Source: Pseudomonadota bacterium (GTDB taxonomy: Bacteria > Pseudomonadota > Alphaproteobacteria > Rhizobiales > Beijerinckiaceae). From it: a stretch of DNA of 64,000 bases. The notes beneath the pieces are model-generated. The model had not been told where the DNA came from. It saw nothing but the letters and a program-made list of their open reading frames with translations, and ran no database searches. Below, in pieces: positions 51,242 through 59,464 of this stretch (position 1 is its first letter; every line of letters begins with the position of its first letter). A program made the translations under genes and the position numbers. The stretch lies in contig JAEWKH010000049.1 of the NCBI GenBank assembly GCA_023386155.1, positions 17,822 through 81,821 on the forward strand, given 5' to 3'.

Positions 51242-52036
51242 ATGTCCGCTCGCCTATCTCGGAAGGTCACGAGACTGTCGGCAGAGGAACGACGGCAGCA
51301 CATCATCGAGTCGATCGAGCGGCTCGGTGGAACTCCGGTGATGAACCTCGCCCAGGAGCACGGGGTTACCTCGCAGACCATCCGGCGGGACCTGCAGGAG
51401 CTGGAGTCGCGTGGCCTTATTCAGAAGAGCCACGGGGTCGCGCTTCCGGGCCCGGGGGCCACGGCCATTGCCTACAAGGACAGGAACGCCCATCAGACCC
51501 AGCTGAAGCGGCGCCTTCTGGCCCCGCTCGCAGAGTTCATTCACCCTGGCTCGACCATCTATGTGGGCCTCGGCACCACGTTCAACTCGATCCACGAGGT
51601 ATTGCGAGACCGATCCCGCCTGATCGTCGCAACGAGCAATCTCGGTGTCGCATATGCATGCACCTTCAATACCGCCGCCACGCTCTACCTCTTCGGGGGT
51701 TATGTCCGGCGCAACGACACGGCCATTCTGGCCTCCTTGGGCGGTGGACTCGGCAACACCTTCAAGTTCGACCTCGCGATCCTTGGCGCCAATGCCATCG
51801 ACGAGGACGGGGCGGTGCTCGCGCATGACCCCCTCGAAGTCGCGTTCGTTCAAGAAGTGATCGCCGCCTCTCGAAACATCGTCTTCGTCGTGCAGGCCGA
51901 TAAATTCGGCGGCCGCGCACCTCATGCCATCAGCCATCTGCGCCACGCTTCCGCGCTCATCACCAATTGCGATCCACGCACCAAGCTTAAGGACCCGTCG
52001 ATCCTCAACGCGACGCGCGTCGTTCAAGTCAAGTAG
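51242..52036 (+). CDS. DeoR/GlpR-family transcriptional regulator
   Basis: The 264-residue repressor-type protein has an N-terminal winged helix (RRQHIIESIERLGGTPVMNL, then VTSQTIRRDLQELESRGLIQK) and a C-terminal sugar-phosphate-sensing domain with STIYVGLGTTFNSI, LFGGYVRRNDTAIL and VLAHDPLEVA. Family members respond to phosphorylated sugars such as glucosamine or galactosamine 6-phosphate, fitting the NagA/NagB genes next door. It likely controls the divergent promoter at 50078-50204. Follows the binding-protein gene after an attenuator hairpin. Confidence 0.88.
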   Translation: MSARLSRKVTRLSAEERRQHIIESIERLGGTPVMNLAQEHGVTSQTIRRDLQELESRGLIQKSHGVALPGPGATAIAYKDRNAHQTQLKRRLLAPLAEFIHPGSTIYVGLGTTFNSIHEVLRDRSRLIVATSNLGVAYACTFNTAATLYLFGGYVRRNDTAILASLGGGLGNTFKFDLAILGANAIDEDGAVLAHDPLEVAFVQEVIAASRNIVFVVQADKFGGRAPHAISHLRHASALITNCDPRTKLKDPSILNATRVVQVK

Positions 52037-52068
52037 GCAGCCTTTTTTCCCGAAAGCGAGTTCTTATC

Positions 52069-53061
52069 ATGCTCATCGAAGCCTTCTCGGAGGCCAAGGT
52101 CCCCTCTGCGCCCGACACGAACGAAGACCGCTTCGTCATCCTGCCGGGACGCGCCTTTGCCGTGATCGACGGTGTCACCGACCGCCTCGGCACTCGCTAC
52201 AACGGCATGCTCTCCGGTCAGTATGCCGCAACGATCGTGAAGGAGGCGCTGGAACACGCTCTGACGAGGCCCGATCGTCCCAGGGAAGCGCAGACCCTGA
52301 TCGCCATCCTGACCCAGGCCATCGCCGACGCTTACCGGTCCCACGATATGCTGGATGCGGCTCGGGCCGATTGCAACTATCGGTTCTCCTCTACCCTGGC
52401 GCTCGCTCTTGTCGGTGACGAGACCATCGATATCGCTCTCGTGGGCGACAGCGGGATCCGCATCAATGGCAGCCGGGTCCTGCAGGTCGACAAGGATCTG
52501 GACCTCATCACGTCTACCTTGCGCCAGCAAGCCTGGCCGATCATCGGCACTCATACGCACGATCCTGCCGTGCAGGAGAAGGCCTCACGCCGTGTGACCT
52601 GGTTCGGCACACGGCAGCCGCACGAGGCTCTGGCCGGCATCCTCGGCGTTCAGGATCTCGCCCTGATTGAGCAGCGGGCCGTCGCCGCCTGCATCCAGGC
52701 GCTCCCGCATGTGCCCCGGGACGACATCGAGACGCTCGTGCGTGGAGGCATCGTCAATGCGCAAGGCGCCTATCAGAACAGCACGAGCACGATCCTCGGC
52801 TACTCGGCTCTCGATGGATTCGAGGTTCCTTTGTCTCTCGTGCATTTCGAGCGGCTCCCGCGAGCGGAGGTCCGGACGATAGAGCTGTTCTCGGACGGAT
52901 ACTTCAAGCCCGGCGCGGATTTCGGCGTCGCATCCTGGGAGCAGGCCTTCCGGGAGGTTGAGCGGGACGATCCCGCCAAAGTGATCCTCTATCCCTCTCC
53001 GAAGGGCTCGACGGCCACTCACTGGACCGATGACAGAACCTATCTCGGCGTCAAGTTCTGA
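52069..53061 (+). CDS. PP2C-like metal-dependent phosphatase
   Basis: The 330-residue cytosolic protein has PP2C-family motifs: TNEDRFVI, AVIDGVTDR (metal Asp), ALVGDSGIRIN, ELFSDGYFKPG (metal Asp) and TDDRTYLGV (final Asp). Overall length and order are those of a stand-alone PPM phosphatase, but identity to known members looks low and a substrate other than phosphoproteins is possible. It lies 32 bases after the DeoR-type gene in the plus-strand operon. In this setting it may hydrolyse or sense phosphorylated sugars; no partner kinase is seen. Confidence 0.75.
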   Translation: MLIEAFSEAKVPSAPDTNEDRFVILPGRAFAVIDGVTDRLGTRYNGMLSGQYAATIVKEALEHALTRPDRPREAQTLIAILTQAIADAYRSHDMLDAARADCNYRFSSTLALALVGDETIDIALVGDSGIRINGSRVLQVDKDLDLITSTLRQQAWPIIGTHTHDPAVQEKASRRVTWFGTRQPHEALAGILGVQDLALIEQRAVAACIQALPHVPRDDIETLVRGGIVNAQGAYQNSTSTILGYSALDGFEVPLSLVHFERLPRAEVRTIELFSDGYFKPGADFGVASWEQAFREVERDDPAKVILYPSPKGSTATHWTDDRTYLGVKF

Positions 53062-53089
53062 GATCGAAGCCCTGGACGGACGCTAGAGA

Positions 53090-53177
53090 ATCGGACGTGA
53101 AAAGTGGACCCGCTTTTGCGTCCGATGCTCTAGAGCATTTTTCGGCGAAGTGGACCCGGTTCGCCGTCAAAAAATGC
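53090..53177. repeat. Two tandem AAAAGTGG/CCGCTTTT-family repeats
   Basis: The first copy (53090-53126) has atcggacg and cgtccgat arms around tgaaaagtggacccgctttt; the second (53134-53177) has gcattttt and aaaaatgc arms around cggcgaagtggacccggttcgccg. They fill most of the gap between the convergent PP2C and SDR genes, along with a short stretch with no visible gene. Confidence 0.65.
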
Positions 53178-53222
53178 GGCACAACAATGAAGAGAGCTGA
53201 TTCCACGCCAATGGAAACAGCT

Positions 53223-53999
53223 CTAGAACTCCGCGCCGCAGAACTCACGGGCCATGGTTGTCGATCCCGCCGTGAGGCCGCCATCGACGGCGATGACCGC
53301 CCCGGTGATCATCCGCGCGTCCGGCCCGATCAGAAAGGCCGCCAACCCCGCCACATCGTCCGGAACGCAGACATCGCCCAGTGGATACCATCGCTTCACC
53401 CGTTCGAGAATCTCGGGGTCCTGCGCGACGCGTTCATTCCAGGCCTGCGTCTTCACGCTGCCCGGCGCGATAGCATTCGCGCGGATGCCATGTCGCCCCA
53501 GCTCGACGGCCAGGAACCGAGTAAAGTGTTCGAGGCCCGCCTTTGCGGCGCTGTAGGCCGGGTAGCCGTAGATTCCGGTGGCATTGGCGGACGAGATGTT
53601 GATGATCATGCCCCTGCCTCTCGCCTTCATGCCGTCCTGCACGGCGCGTACACAGCGCCAGGCACCGTTCAGGTTGAGATCGAGATCCGCAAGCCACGCG
53701 GCCTCGTCGGTCGCCGCGAGCGTCGGCGCGATTACACCTCCCGCATTGTTGACGAGGACTCCGATCGAGCCGAATTCTGCTTCCGCCCGAGCGACAGCGT
53801 CGCGGATCGAGGCCCCGTCGGTCACGTCGGCCGCGATGCGAGCGAGGCGGGCTCCATCGGGAAGTTCCTGAGCGACTCCATCGAGAGCGGCTTCGTTTCG
53901 GTCGAGAAGCACGACCCGATGTCCATCGGCCAGAAAACGTCGGGCCAGCGCCCGGCCAATATCGCCGGCGCCGCCGGTCACAAGCACGGTCTCACTCAC
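53223..53999 (-). CDS. SDR-family oxidoreductase
   Basis: The 258-residue NAD(P)-dependent dehydrogenase has TGGAGDIGRA (nucleotide loop), LVNNAGG, IINISSANATGI, catalytic YPAYSAAKAGLEH and the C-terminal RMITGAVIAVDGG. It starts at GTG 53999 with AGGAGG six bases before; the frame is open upstream to 54278 but the extra region has no SDR similarity. It is convergent with the PP2C gene. Substrate unknown; sugar or polyol oxidation would suit the neighbourhood. Confidence 0.88.
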   Translation of the reverse strand: MSETVLVTGGAGDIGRALARRFLADGHRVVLLDRNEAALDGVAQELPDGARLARIAADVTDGASIRDAVARAEAEFGSIGVLVNNAGGVIAPTLAATDEAAWLADLDLNLNGAWRCVRAVQDGMKARGRGMIINISSANATGIYGYPAYSAAKAGLEHFTRFLAVELGRHGIRANAIAPGSVKTQAWNERVAQDPEILERVKRWYPLGDVCVPDDVAGLAAFLIGPDARMITGAVIAVDGGLTAGSTTMAREFCGAEF

Positions 54000-54204
54000 T
54001 ATTCGCCTCCTGACCGAGAGCAGGTTCCCCTTTCGTGAGAACGTCTCTCTACTTTGGCCCCGCACTCTTGGTGCCGAACCGGATCCGTTTCCTTGAGCAT
54101 TATCTAGAGGTTTACCGGGACCGGAGCCATGCACAAGTCTTTTGGATCTGTTCCACACCACGGACTTCTCCGCTAAGATCGAGCTCCAGAGGAGCGCTCG
54201 CACG

Positions 54205-54696
54205 ATGACCGATAATCCTTTTCCGGCCAGCGATGCCGATCGGCACGCGATCTGGGAGATGCTTGTGAAACGCGACATCCGCGCCTTCGTGGCGGGTGAC
54301 TGGGACGCGCATTTTGCGGATTTTGCGCCGGATGTCTTCTTTGGAATCGATGGGCGATTCTCAGAGGATCCCGATTCCTGGCGGGCGACCTACGCGGATA
54401 TTGCGCACTATCGCCAGGCTTGGCTCGCAGGCAGCGCGGAACTCGTCGGGCGCGTTACCCCCGACGACCTGGAGCAGGCTCTATTCGCGCTGACGACACT
54501 GCGGGACATCGAGATCGTCAATGACTTCGCATTGGCGCGCAAGAAATTCGATGGCACGATCCCGCTCGAGGGGGCCGAGCCTGTAGAGCTGCGCTGGCAA
54601 ACCCTGTACTTCTGCCGGCGCATCGCAAACCGATGGCGCATCGCGGGCTTCCTGGGCTATCTACCCAATCCCATGGGCCGCACTGTCTCGATTTGA
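54205..54696 (+). CDS. NTF2-like (SnoaL-fold) protein
   Basis: The 163-residue protein has the shape of a small alpha+beta barrel: helical start IWEMLVKRDIRAFVAGDWDA, then DFAPDVFFGIDGRFSEDPDS and beta strands ending RWRIAGFLGYLPNP. Similar proteins are isomerases, dehydratases or ligand binders of unknown role. ATG 54205 follows GGAG. It faces the SDR gene back to back (205 bases between), so the pair could share a promoter region. Confidence 0.65.
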   Translation: MTDNPFPASDADRHAIWEMLVKRDIRAFVAGDWDAHFADFAPDVFFGIDGRFSEDPDSWRATYADIAHYRQAWLAGSAELVGRVTPDDLEQALFALTTLRDIEIVNDFALARKKFDGTIPLEGAEPVELRWQTLYFCRRIANRWRIAGFLGYLPNPMGRTVSI

Positions 54697-55124
54697 GCCA
54701 GCTGGGCATTCAATGCATCCACAGAGCCGGCGGGATGGTGGCGCCGAGTCCGGGTGGACAGATCCGCTTGAGGACTCGTCCGGGGCCGCAGGGCGATACC
54801 GTCCTAGGATGACCATGCCTCCGGATCGGGCAGGCCGGAAGCCGAAGCCGAGCGTGGCATCGCGGGGCTTGAATTATGCTGCTTGATACCCATCTTTATA
54901 GTGTCATGATTACATCGCGTCACATCCTTATCCTCCGCGGAGGCTGCCTCTTCGCAGGCCGCTGACCCCCGAACAGGGGCAGGCGCTTTGCGCCGTCGCC
55001 GTTCGGGGTCATGACAGATTTCACCAAGCCTTGGATTCAACACGCCTGATCACGGACGAGTGCGAGCTTCTGCTTTCACTCGACTCGCTCTCAGGCTGTG
55101 ATTGGTGCTGCATAGGAGGAACTG
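54697..55124. other. Gap upstream of the Rnk/Usp genes
   Basis: No convincing gene is seen in these 428 bases. A hairpin-like run lies near 54964-55014 (tgacccccgaac and gttcggggtca), which may be a terminator or part of a leader. An AT-rich stretch near 54870-54910 is a candidate promoter. TAGGAGGAACTG precedes ATG 55125. Confidence 0.3.
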
Positions 55125-55682
55125 ATGCACGGCCACATGAAACTACCGCCTATCACGCTGGCAACCCATGACTACAACCGTCTTCTGTCGACCGCTACCA
55201 TGAACCGCCGTCGGCGCGGGTCCGGCCGCGAATTCCTGATGTCGGAGTTGCGTCGTGCTTCGCTCTGCCATCCCGACGCGTTGCCGGAGGATGTGGTCTC
55301 GCCCAACGCGAAGGTCACGTATCGTCTCAACGGCCAAGGACGTCCGATGTCCCACGTTCTGGTGTATCCGGAGGACATTCTCTGGCCAGGTGCAGAACTC
55401 TCGGTGACGACGCCACTGGGGATCGCCTTGCTGGGCTTGCGCGTTGGCGATCGTATGCCGTTCAAGGCGAACCTGGACGGGCTATGGCACGAGGTCGTGG
55501 TGGAGGATGTCCGGTTCAAGGTTCTGCCGGAAGCGGCCGAACCCGCCGGTGAAACACCCGATCCTTCGGGTCATGGGGATGGCAACTCGAGGGACGATCT
55601 CGACCGCCGACTGGACGACGCCCTGATGGAGACCTTCCCGGCCAGCGACCCGGTCTCGGTGATGGTCTGCGGAAGGTCGTGA
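55125..55682 (+). CDS. Rnk/GreA C-terminal-domain protein with FPASDP tail
   Basis: The 185-residue protein is like the regulator of nucleoside diphosphate kinase (Rnk): N-terminal coiled region (LATHDYNRLLSTATMNRRRR) and a GreA/GreB C-terminal FKBP-like domain (VTYRLNGQGRPMSHVLVYPEDI, then TPLGIALLGLRVGDRM). Rnk binds RNA polymerase. The C-terminus adds DDALMETFPASDPVSVMV, a motif found on many small Hyphomicrobiales proteins. A strong AGGAGGAAC precedes ATG 55125. It is followed two bases later by a paralogue. Confidence 0.85.
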   Translation: MHGHMKLPPITLATHDYNRLLSTATMNRRRRGSGREFLMSELRRASLCHPDALPEDVVSPNAKVTYRLNGQGRPMSHVLVYPEDILWPGAELSVTTPLGIALLGLRVGDRMPFKANLDGLWHEVVVEDVRFKVLPEAAEPAGETPDPSGHGDGNSRDDLDRRLDDALMETFPASDPVSVMVCGRS

Positions 55683-55684
55683 CG

Positions 55685-56107
55685 ATGAAACAGGTCACCC
55701 CTCCCCCCATCACGATCTCGGCGGTCGATTATAGTAGACTAGCCTGGATCGCGACCGTGGGCATGCACAGCCAGCGCGACACCATTGCCGAAATGCTGGC
55801 GAATGAACTCCATCGCGCGACGATCGCGGCACCAGGCGAGATCCACCCGAATGTCGTGACGATGCATTCCGAGGTCGAATACAGGGACAACGTCACGGAC
55901 GAGACTCGCCGCGTTACCCTGGTCTATCCCGGCGAGGAAGATCTGGATGCGAGGCGAATTTCGGTCCTGACACGCATTGGCACCGCCCTCATCGGCCTGT
56001 CGGAGGGACAATCGATCGAGTGGCAAGGGCCTGCGGACAGTTGGCGCGGTTTGACGGTGCGACGAGTGCATTTCCAGCCGGAACGCATGGCCGAGCTCAA
56101 CGCTTGA
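55685..56107 (+). CDS. Second Rnk/GreA C-terminal-domain protein
   Basis: The 140-residue paralogue of the previous gene (PPPITISAVDYSRLAWIATVG in the same position as PPITLATHDYNRLLSTATMN) with VTLVYPGEEDLDARRISVLT and TALIGLSEGQSIEW, but no FPASDP tail. ATG 55685 is preferred over GTG 55679; GGAAGG lies eight bases upstream. The two genes are a tandem duplication and likely cotranscribed. Confidence 0.82.
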   Translation: MKQVTPPPITISAVDYSRLAWIATVGMHSQRDTIAEMLANELHRATIAAPGEIHPNVVTMHSEVEYRDNVTDETRRVTLVYPGEEDLDARRISVLTRIGTALIGLSEGQSIEWQGPADSWRGLTVRRVHFQPERMAELNA

Positions 56108-56162
56108 GCCCGGCACGAGAGAACGCCGCCGGGGTCCGTTCCCGAGCGGCCAAGGAGAAAAA

Positions 56163-56315
56163 ATGAAAGCCGAGAACAAAATCAAAGACGCCCATAAGGC
56201 GCGAATCCATCGCCCGATCAAGGTCAAGGGAGCCGTGGTTCAAGCCTGGGTTCCGCAACCCAACCCGCTGACCCGCGAAGAGATCCGTAAGCTCGTGATC
56301 GACCAGATCGGGTAA
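56163..56315 (+). CDS. 50-residue small basic protein
   Basis: ATG 56163 with AAGGAG upstream opens a 50-residue frame ending TAA 56313-56315. It is basic and hydrophilic: MKAENKIKDAHKARIHRPIK at the start, REEIRKLVIDQIG at the end. It falls between the Rnk pair and the universal stress protein, all on the plus strand, and is likely part of the same stress operon. No family recognised; it could bind nucleic acid. Confidence 0.6.
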   Translation: MKAENKIKDAHKARIHRPIKVKGAVVQAWVPQPNPLTREEIRKLVIDQIG

Positions 56316-56391
56316 CAGCGGCCTGCCGCCGCGCCGCTGCAACGGGCACGTGCGACAGCCCCGTGGCATCCAAATCCTCAGGAGCAAGCTC

Positions 56392-57249
56392 ATGCACATA
56401 TTGGCAGCGACGGACTTCTCGACCCGCTCGCAGCGGGGCGTGCGGCGAGCAGGCCTGCTGGCGCGGGAGAACGGCGCCGAGCTTACCCTCGTGCACGTCG
56501 TGGACGACGAGCAGCCCCCAGATCTGGTCGCGATCGAGATGCGCGAAGCCGAGCGGATCCTTAGCGAGCAGATCGGCGCGATGGCCGAATTGCGCGGGCT
56601 TCAACCGCGCGCCCTTGTCATCGCGGGTGACCCATTCGACGGCATCCTGCGTGCCGCGGCGTCAATAGGCGCGGGCTTGATCGTCATGGGAGCCCATCGC
56701 AAGCAGCTTCTGCGCAATGTCATCATCGGAACAACCGTCGAGCGCGTCATCCGCATGGGATCATTTCCGGTCCTGATGGTGAATGCAGAAGTGGAGCATC
56801 CCTACCGGACGGCCTTAGGTGCCGTCGACATGTCCGAGCCGTCCGCGGATGCCATCAGGACCGCCACGGCCTTGGGGATGCCCAGCAGCACCGGCCTCGT
56901 GCTTGTTCATGCCTTCGAGCCGCTGGCGAAAGGGAAGTTGATCTATGCCGGGCTCAATCGGGACACCATTGACGGGTACGTGGCGGAAGAACGCGAGCGG
57001 ACGACCAGGGAGCTGATCGCATTCCTGGGCGCGAATGGTCTCGGCGGCCGCCAGCGGTGGCCGATGCGCGTCGAAGAGGGCGCGCCGTTCGAAGTGATCT
57101 CCTCTGCCGTGAAGGAGTTGAAGCCCGATGTCGTGATCATCGGAACGCACGGCCGAACGGGCATCGCCAAGGTGCTTCTGGGAAGCGTGACCGAAGAGGT
57201 GCTGCGGTCGCTCGACATCGACATCCTCGCCGTCCCGCCGCAGCGGTGA
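56392..57249 (+). CDS. Universal stress protein, tandem domains
   Basis: The 285-residue protein has two Usp domains (residues ~1-128 and ~138-285). ATP-binding glycine motifs are GAHRKQLLRNVIIGTTVERV in the first and GTHGRTGIAKVLLGSVTEEV in the second. ATG 56392 has AGGAG upstream. Usp genes are often next to ectoine genes in marine bacteria, but here it follows the Rnk-like genes by 77 bases after the 50-residue protein, so it probably belongs to that operon. Confidence 0.9.
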   Translation: MHILAATDFSTRSQRGVRRAGLLARENGAELTLVHVVDDEQPPDLVAIEMREAERILSEQIGAMAELRGLQPRALVIAGDPFDGILRAAASIGAGLIVMGAHRKQLLRNVIIGTTVERVIRMGSFPVLMVNAEVEHPYRTALGAVDMSEPSADAIRTATALGMPSSTGLVLVHAFEPLAKGKLIYAGLNRDTIDGYVAEERERTTRELIAFLGANGLGGRQRWPMRVEEGAPFEVISSAVKELKPDVVIIGTHGRTGIAKVLLGSVTEEVLRSLDIDILAVPPQR

Positions 57250-57366
57250 GACATCGGGTTTATTGCGGGCTCAATACATAACGCAAAAGGCAGGCCTGCG
57301 GACGTCGCTAAGGCCTGGACCGAAGGCCCATGACCAGAAGCGGCCGCTGCCTCTTCTCCGGTTAGG

Positions 57367-57870
57367 CTAATCGTTCCTCGCGAAAACCGGATCCACTTTT
57401 TCACATCCCGCAAGGCTCTGGAGCGGGTCGGACGTCTTCACGTTCTTGGTTACGACATAGGTGAAATACCGCTCGATCCCGAGATCAAGCTGCAGCAGCT
57501 TGTCGATCAATCTCTGGTAGGCATCGATATCTTCGGACACGACCTTAAGAATATAGTCGACCCCACCCCCGGTCGCATCGCAGGAGACGATCGCAGGCTC
57601 CTTGAGGATTGCGGCCTCGAAGCGCTGGAAATCGGCCTGCTGGTGGCTCTTGAGCATGATCTCCACGAGAACCGTGGTTCGGCGCACCAGTTTGTCCATG
57701 TTGATTCGGGCCGTATAGCCGGTGATCACTCCAGCCTTTTCAAGGCGACTGAGACGCTCCCAGCAGGCCGTCGGGGACAGATTGACCGCTTCGGCCAGCC
57801 GCAGCTTGGTCATCCGGCCGTCTCTCTGGAGAGCCGCGAGGATTTTCAGATCGATTTTATCGAGTTTCAT
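57367..57870 (-). CDS. AsnC/Lrp-family regulator (ectoine-linked)
   Basis: The 167-residue regulator has the N-terminal helix-turn-helix (DKIDLKILAALQRDGRMTKL, then NLSPTACWERLSRLEKAGVI) and a RAM ligand domain (ILKVVSEDIDAYQRLIDKLL). It is divergent from enuR, as AsnC-type DoeX/AsnC accompany ectoine genes elsewhere. The last ~11 residues, EKVDPVFARND, are encoded by a palindromic repeat copy, lengthening the normal ~155-aa protein. ATG 57870 begins MKLDKIDLK. Confidence 0.9.
   Translation of the reverse strand: MKLDKIDLKILAALQRDGRMTKLRLAEAVNLSPTACWERLSRLEKAGVITGYTARINMDKLVRRTTVLVEIMLKSHQQADFQRFEAAILKEPAIVSCDATGGGVDYILKVVSEDIDAYQRLIDKLLQLDLGIERYFTYVVTKNVKTSDPLQSLAGCEKVDPVFARND
57370..57400. 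repeat. GTGAAAAAGTGGATCCGG repeat copy inside asnC
   Basis: On the minus strand it reads gtgaaaaagtggatccgg, then ttttcgcg, matching the copy at 3304-3330. It is translated as the tail of the AsnC protein and lies just before its stop codon. Confidence 0.7.
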
Positions 57871-57884
57871 GGCTATCCCGGAGT

Positions 57885-57917
57885 TCCAGCACAATGTAAT
57901 GATTACTCCAGCACAAT
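57885..57917. promoter_or_regulatory. Operator candidate between asnC and enuR
   Basis: The exact 11-base word tccagcacaat occurs at 57885-57895 and 57907-57917, 22 bases apart (two helix turns). Between them stands the perfect palindrome gtaatgattac (57896-57906). The site is 15 bases from the asnC start and 17 from the enuR start, so a regulator bound here could act on both; AsnC/Lrp or EnuR are candidates. Confidence 0.55.
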
Positions 57918-57933
57918 CGCCCGAGACAATCCT

Positions 57934-59394
57934 ATGCGCGAGTTGGCTCGCTCCCTGCCCGATCGGGAGGCCCATATTCACACCCATGACGCGCCCGTCA
58001 CGGATTGGCGACCAACGCTGACCAAACGGAAGGGCGTTACGAAGCATCGGCTCCTGACCGAGCGGATCATCGCGGACATCGATGCGGATCTTCTGCCGGC
58101 GCATGCGCGCATGCCCACCCACCGCGACCTTGCGCGACAGCTCGGGGTCTCCGTCCAGACGGTGAGCCTCAGTTACAAGGAAGCCGAGCGACGCGGCTAT
58201 CTGCGGGGCGAGGTCGGACGGGGCACCTTCGTCCGCAGCCGCGTCACGGAGAAGGCCGACCGCTTCATGCTCGACCGCGACCCCGGCGAGACCGTCGACC
58301 TCTCGATCATCCGGGCGAGCTACACGGAGGCGCACGAGGATGCGTCCCGCACGGTCATGCGGCGCCTTGCCCAGAGCGACAACAGCGCCTTCATGCGCCC
58401 CTGCAGGCCTATTGCGGGGCTGGAGCGCCATCGCGCAGCGGCCCAGGCCTGGCTGAGGGGGCTTGGGGTCGAGGCGGCGATGGACCGTGTCCTGATCACG
58501 AACGGTGCGGCCCACGGCCTGTTCCTGGCGGTCGCGGCCATCGTCCGGCCGGGGGAGATCGTTCTCACGGAGAACCTGACCGACCATGGCATCATCGGCC
58601 TCGCCAATGTCCTGGGCTTCACCCTGCGCGGCCTTCCGACCGACCGCGAGGGCATTCTCGTTGAGGCCTTCGAGGAGGCCTGCGCGGCCGGCGGGGTGAC
58701 GGCCCTGGTGCTCATCCCCTCCCTGGGCAATCCGACCAGCCATGTGATGGGAGCCGAGCGCCGGCGGGCCATCGCCGAGGTCGCCCGCCGCTACGGCGTC
58801 TACGTGGTCGAGGACGAGGTCTACAAGCCGCTGCTGGAGACGCCGCTGCCGTCCTTTACGGACATGCTGCCCGACCTCGGCTTCTTCGTCACCAGCTTCA
58901 CCAAATCGGTCCTGACGGGCCTGCGCGTCGGGTATCTCGTGGTCCCGCCGCAATACTCGATCCGGGTCGCCAGCATCATGCGGGTGACGAGCTGGAGCGC
59001 CACGAACCTTCCTGCCGAGATCGCGACCCTGTGGGTCGAGGACGGCACGGCCATGAACCTGGTCGACCTGCAGCGCCGGGAGGTGCAGGCGCGCCAGGCC
59101 ATGGTGTCGGAGATCCTGGGGGCGCACATCGCCCAGTCCCATCCCCTGTCCCTCTGCGCCTGGCTGAAAGTGCCGCCCCGGTGGACGGAAGAGGGCCTCG
59201 TGCGGGTGCTGGCCCAGAAGAACATCGCCGTGACCCCGTCCGATCCCTTCATGGCAGGAACTGTCAGCCAGGGTGGCATCCGCATCTGCATCGGCGGCCG
59301 CCTGTCCTACGCGACCCTGGGCCGCTCGCTGCGGATGATCGCTGAAACCTTTGAGCAATTTCCGCCCGTCTTCGATGCCGGCTCCATCGCCTAG
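57934..59394 (+). CDS. enuR: EnuR: MocR-type regulator of ectoine catabolism
   Basis: The 486-residue protein has an N-terminal GntR winged helix (residues ~30-105; RIIADIDADLLPAHARMPTH, then RDLARQLGVSVQTVSLSYKE) and a PLP-binding aminotransferase-like domain, where Lys324 in SFTKSVLTGLRVGYL is the expected PLP attachment (compare Lys302 of Ruegeria EnuR, recalled). In known bacteria EnuR represses ectoine uptake and degradation genes and responds to the intermediates N-alpha-acetyl-DABA and DABA. It heads this cluster and is divergent from asnC. Start ATG 57934 gives the shortest N-terminus with a complete HTH. Confidence 0.9.
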   Translation: MRELARSLPDREAHIHTHDAPVTDWRPTLTKRKGVTKHRLLTERIIADIDADLLPAHARMPTHRDLARQLGVSVQTVSLSYKEAERRGYLRGEVGRGTFVRSRVTEKADRFMLDRDPGETVDLSIIRASYTEAHEDASRTVMRRLAQSDNSAFMRPCRPIAGLERHRAAAQAWLRGLGVEAAMDRVLITNGAAHGLFLAVAAIVRPGEIVLTENLTDHGIIGLANVLGFTLRGLPTDREGILVEAFEEACAAGGVTALVLIPSLGNPTSHVMGAERRRAIAEVARRYGVYVVEDEVYKPLLETPLPSFTDMLPDLGFFVTSFTKSVLTGLRVGYLVVPPQYSIRVASIMRVTSWSATNLPAEIATLWVEDGTAMNLVDLQRREVQARQAMVSEILGAHIAQSHPLSLCAWLKVPPRWTEEGLVRVLAQKNIAVTPSDPFMAGTVSQGGIRICIGGRLSYATLGRSLRMIAETFEQFPPVFDAGSIA

Positions 59395-59464
59395 GCAGGA
59401 AGCCGACTGGAAGGAGCTGCCATTCGGGATGAACCGCCTACCTGGCAGGGTCTTTCCATCATTG

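Noticed and set aside
54804..55043. A 79-codon minus-strand frame in the gap before the Rnk genes
   Set aside because: No ribosome binding site, biased composition and it spans the hairpin region.
57367..59358. A 663-codon open frame on the minus strand reaching across enuR into asnC
   Set aside because: Only the last 167 codons (AsnC) have real similarity; the rest is antisense to enuR.
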